This document shows positions 63,995 to 64,000 of a stretch of DNA of 64,000 nt, piece after piece; within the stretch, counting starts at the first letter, position 1; every line of letters starts with the position of its first letter. The position numbers and the translations under genes are program-made. Source of the DNA: Methanosarcinales archaeon (lineage in GTDB: Archaea; Halobacteriota; Methanosarcinia; Methanosarcinales; Methanoperedenaceae); NCBI GenBank assembly GCA_905339155.1, contig CAJPFJ010000023.1, forward strand, positions 1 to 64,000, read 5' to 3'. The notes under the pieces were generated by a model. The model was not told where the DNA came from and did not search any database. It saw only the letters and a program-made list of their open reading frames with translations.

Positions 63995-64000
63995 TATATT

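Noticed and set aside
1-64000. Mobile elements, integrated virus or CRISPR
   Set aside because: No transposase, integrase, cas gene, terminal repeats or repeat-spacer array was seen. The AT-rich glycan block is the only hint of exchange.

Overview
The window reads as a chromosomal segment of a methanogen-related archaeon of the Euryarchaeota, most likely in the Methanosarcinales sense. The evidence is acetyl-CoA decarbonylase/synthase genes (cdhD, cdhE), Orc1/Cdc6 with an ORB-type origin, the large subunit of replication factor C, archaeal release factor aRF1, PurP, a free-standing GMP synthase glutaminase subunit, and the archaeal aromatic-amino-acid entry enzymes (ADH synthase and DHQ synthase II). 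KaiC-like ATPases, a DUF2551 protein and a methanogen-type output domain agree with this. A complete cNOR-type nitric oxide reductase with c-type cytochromes points to a respiratory member with many cytochromes. Candidatus Methanoperedens (ANME-2d) fits best, but that name is an inference from gene content, not from a search.

Layout. 1-9334: a surface-polysaccharide cluster on the + strand (truncated glycosyltransferase, flippase, GT4, acyltransferase, pyruvyltransferase, very large membrane proteins), strongly AT-rich from about 3036 to 8200. 9335-9694: a regulatory intergenic region with two 21-bp palindromes. 9695-16622: FKBP isomerase, a DUF155-like protein, then a leftward run of AK6-type kinase, hisC, argD and a KaiC-like ATPase, followed by a small lipoprotein and a zinc-ribbon membrane protein. 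16813-22141: aRF1, a divergent FtsZ, and cdhE/cdhD without the other cdh genes. 22289-28863: a three-gene signalling operon (multi-PAS/GAF histidine kinase, response regulator, KaiC-like ATPase) with an unknown protein. 28864-29153: a candidate structured RNA. 29154-33725: a TrmB regulator divergent from an RND exporter split into two genes plus an exported COG1361-type protein. 33749-38306: CDF transporter, ABM-domain protein, and a MacB-like ABC exporter with its own COG1361-type protein, headed by the remnant of a TetR repressor and a palindromic operator. 38329-41019: norB, norC and a di-haem cytochrome c. 41122-45075: Rsm22-like methyltransferase, zinc-ribbon protein, UPF0147, then a replication origin with four ORB elements flanking an AT-rich stretch, and orc1/cdc6. 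45089-64000: mostly housekeeping (two signal peptidases, hisS, prenyl synthase, dapL, tRNA methyltransferase, RfcL, guaA, purP, aromatic pathway). Among these sit an exported double gamma-carbonic-anhydrase-like protein and a 47-residue protein with eight cysteines.

The points most worth a second look are: the archaeal nor operon; the fused gamma-carbonic-anhydrase-like protein whose two halves hold complementary metal ligands; the split RND exporter under a palindromic TrmB site; the decayed TetR gene that keeps its operator; the origin; the candidate RNA that exposes anti-Shine-Dalgarno loops; the in-frame TGA that divides a membrane protein; and the cysteine-rich microprotein. No transposase, integrase, CRISPR array, rRNA or canonical tRNA was seen.
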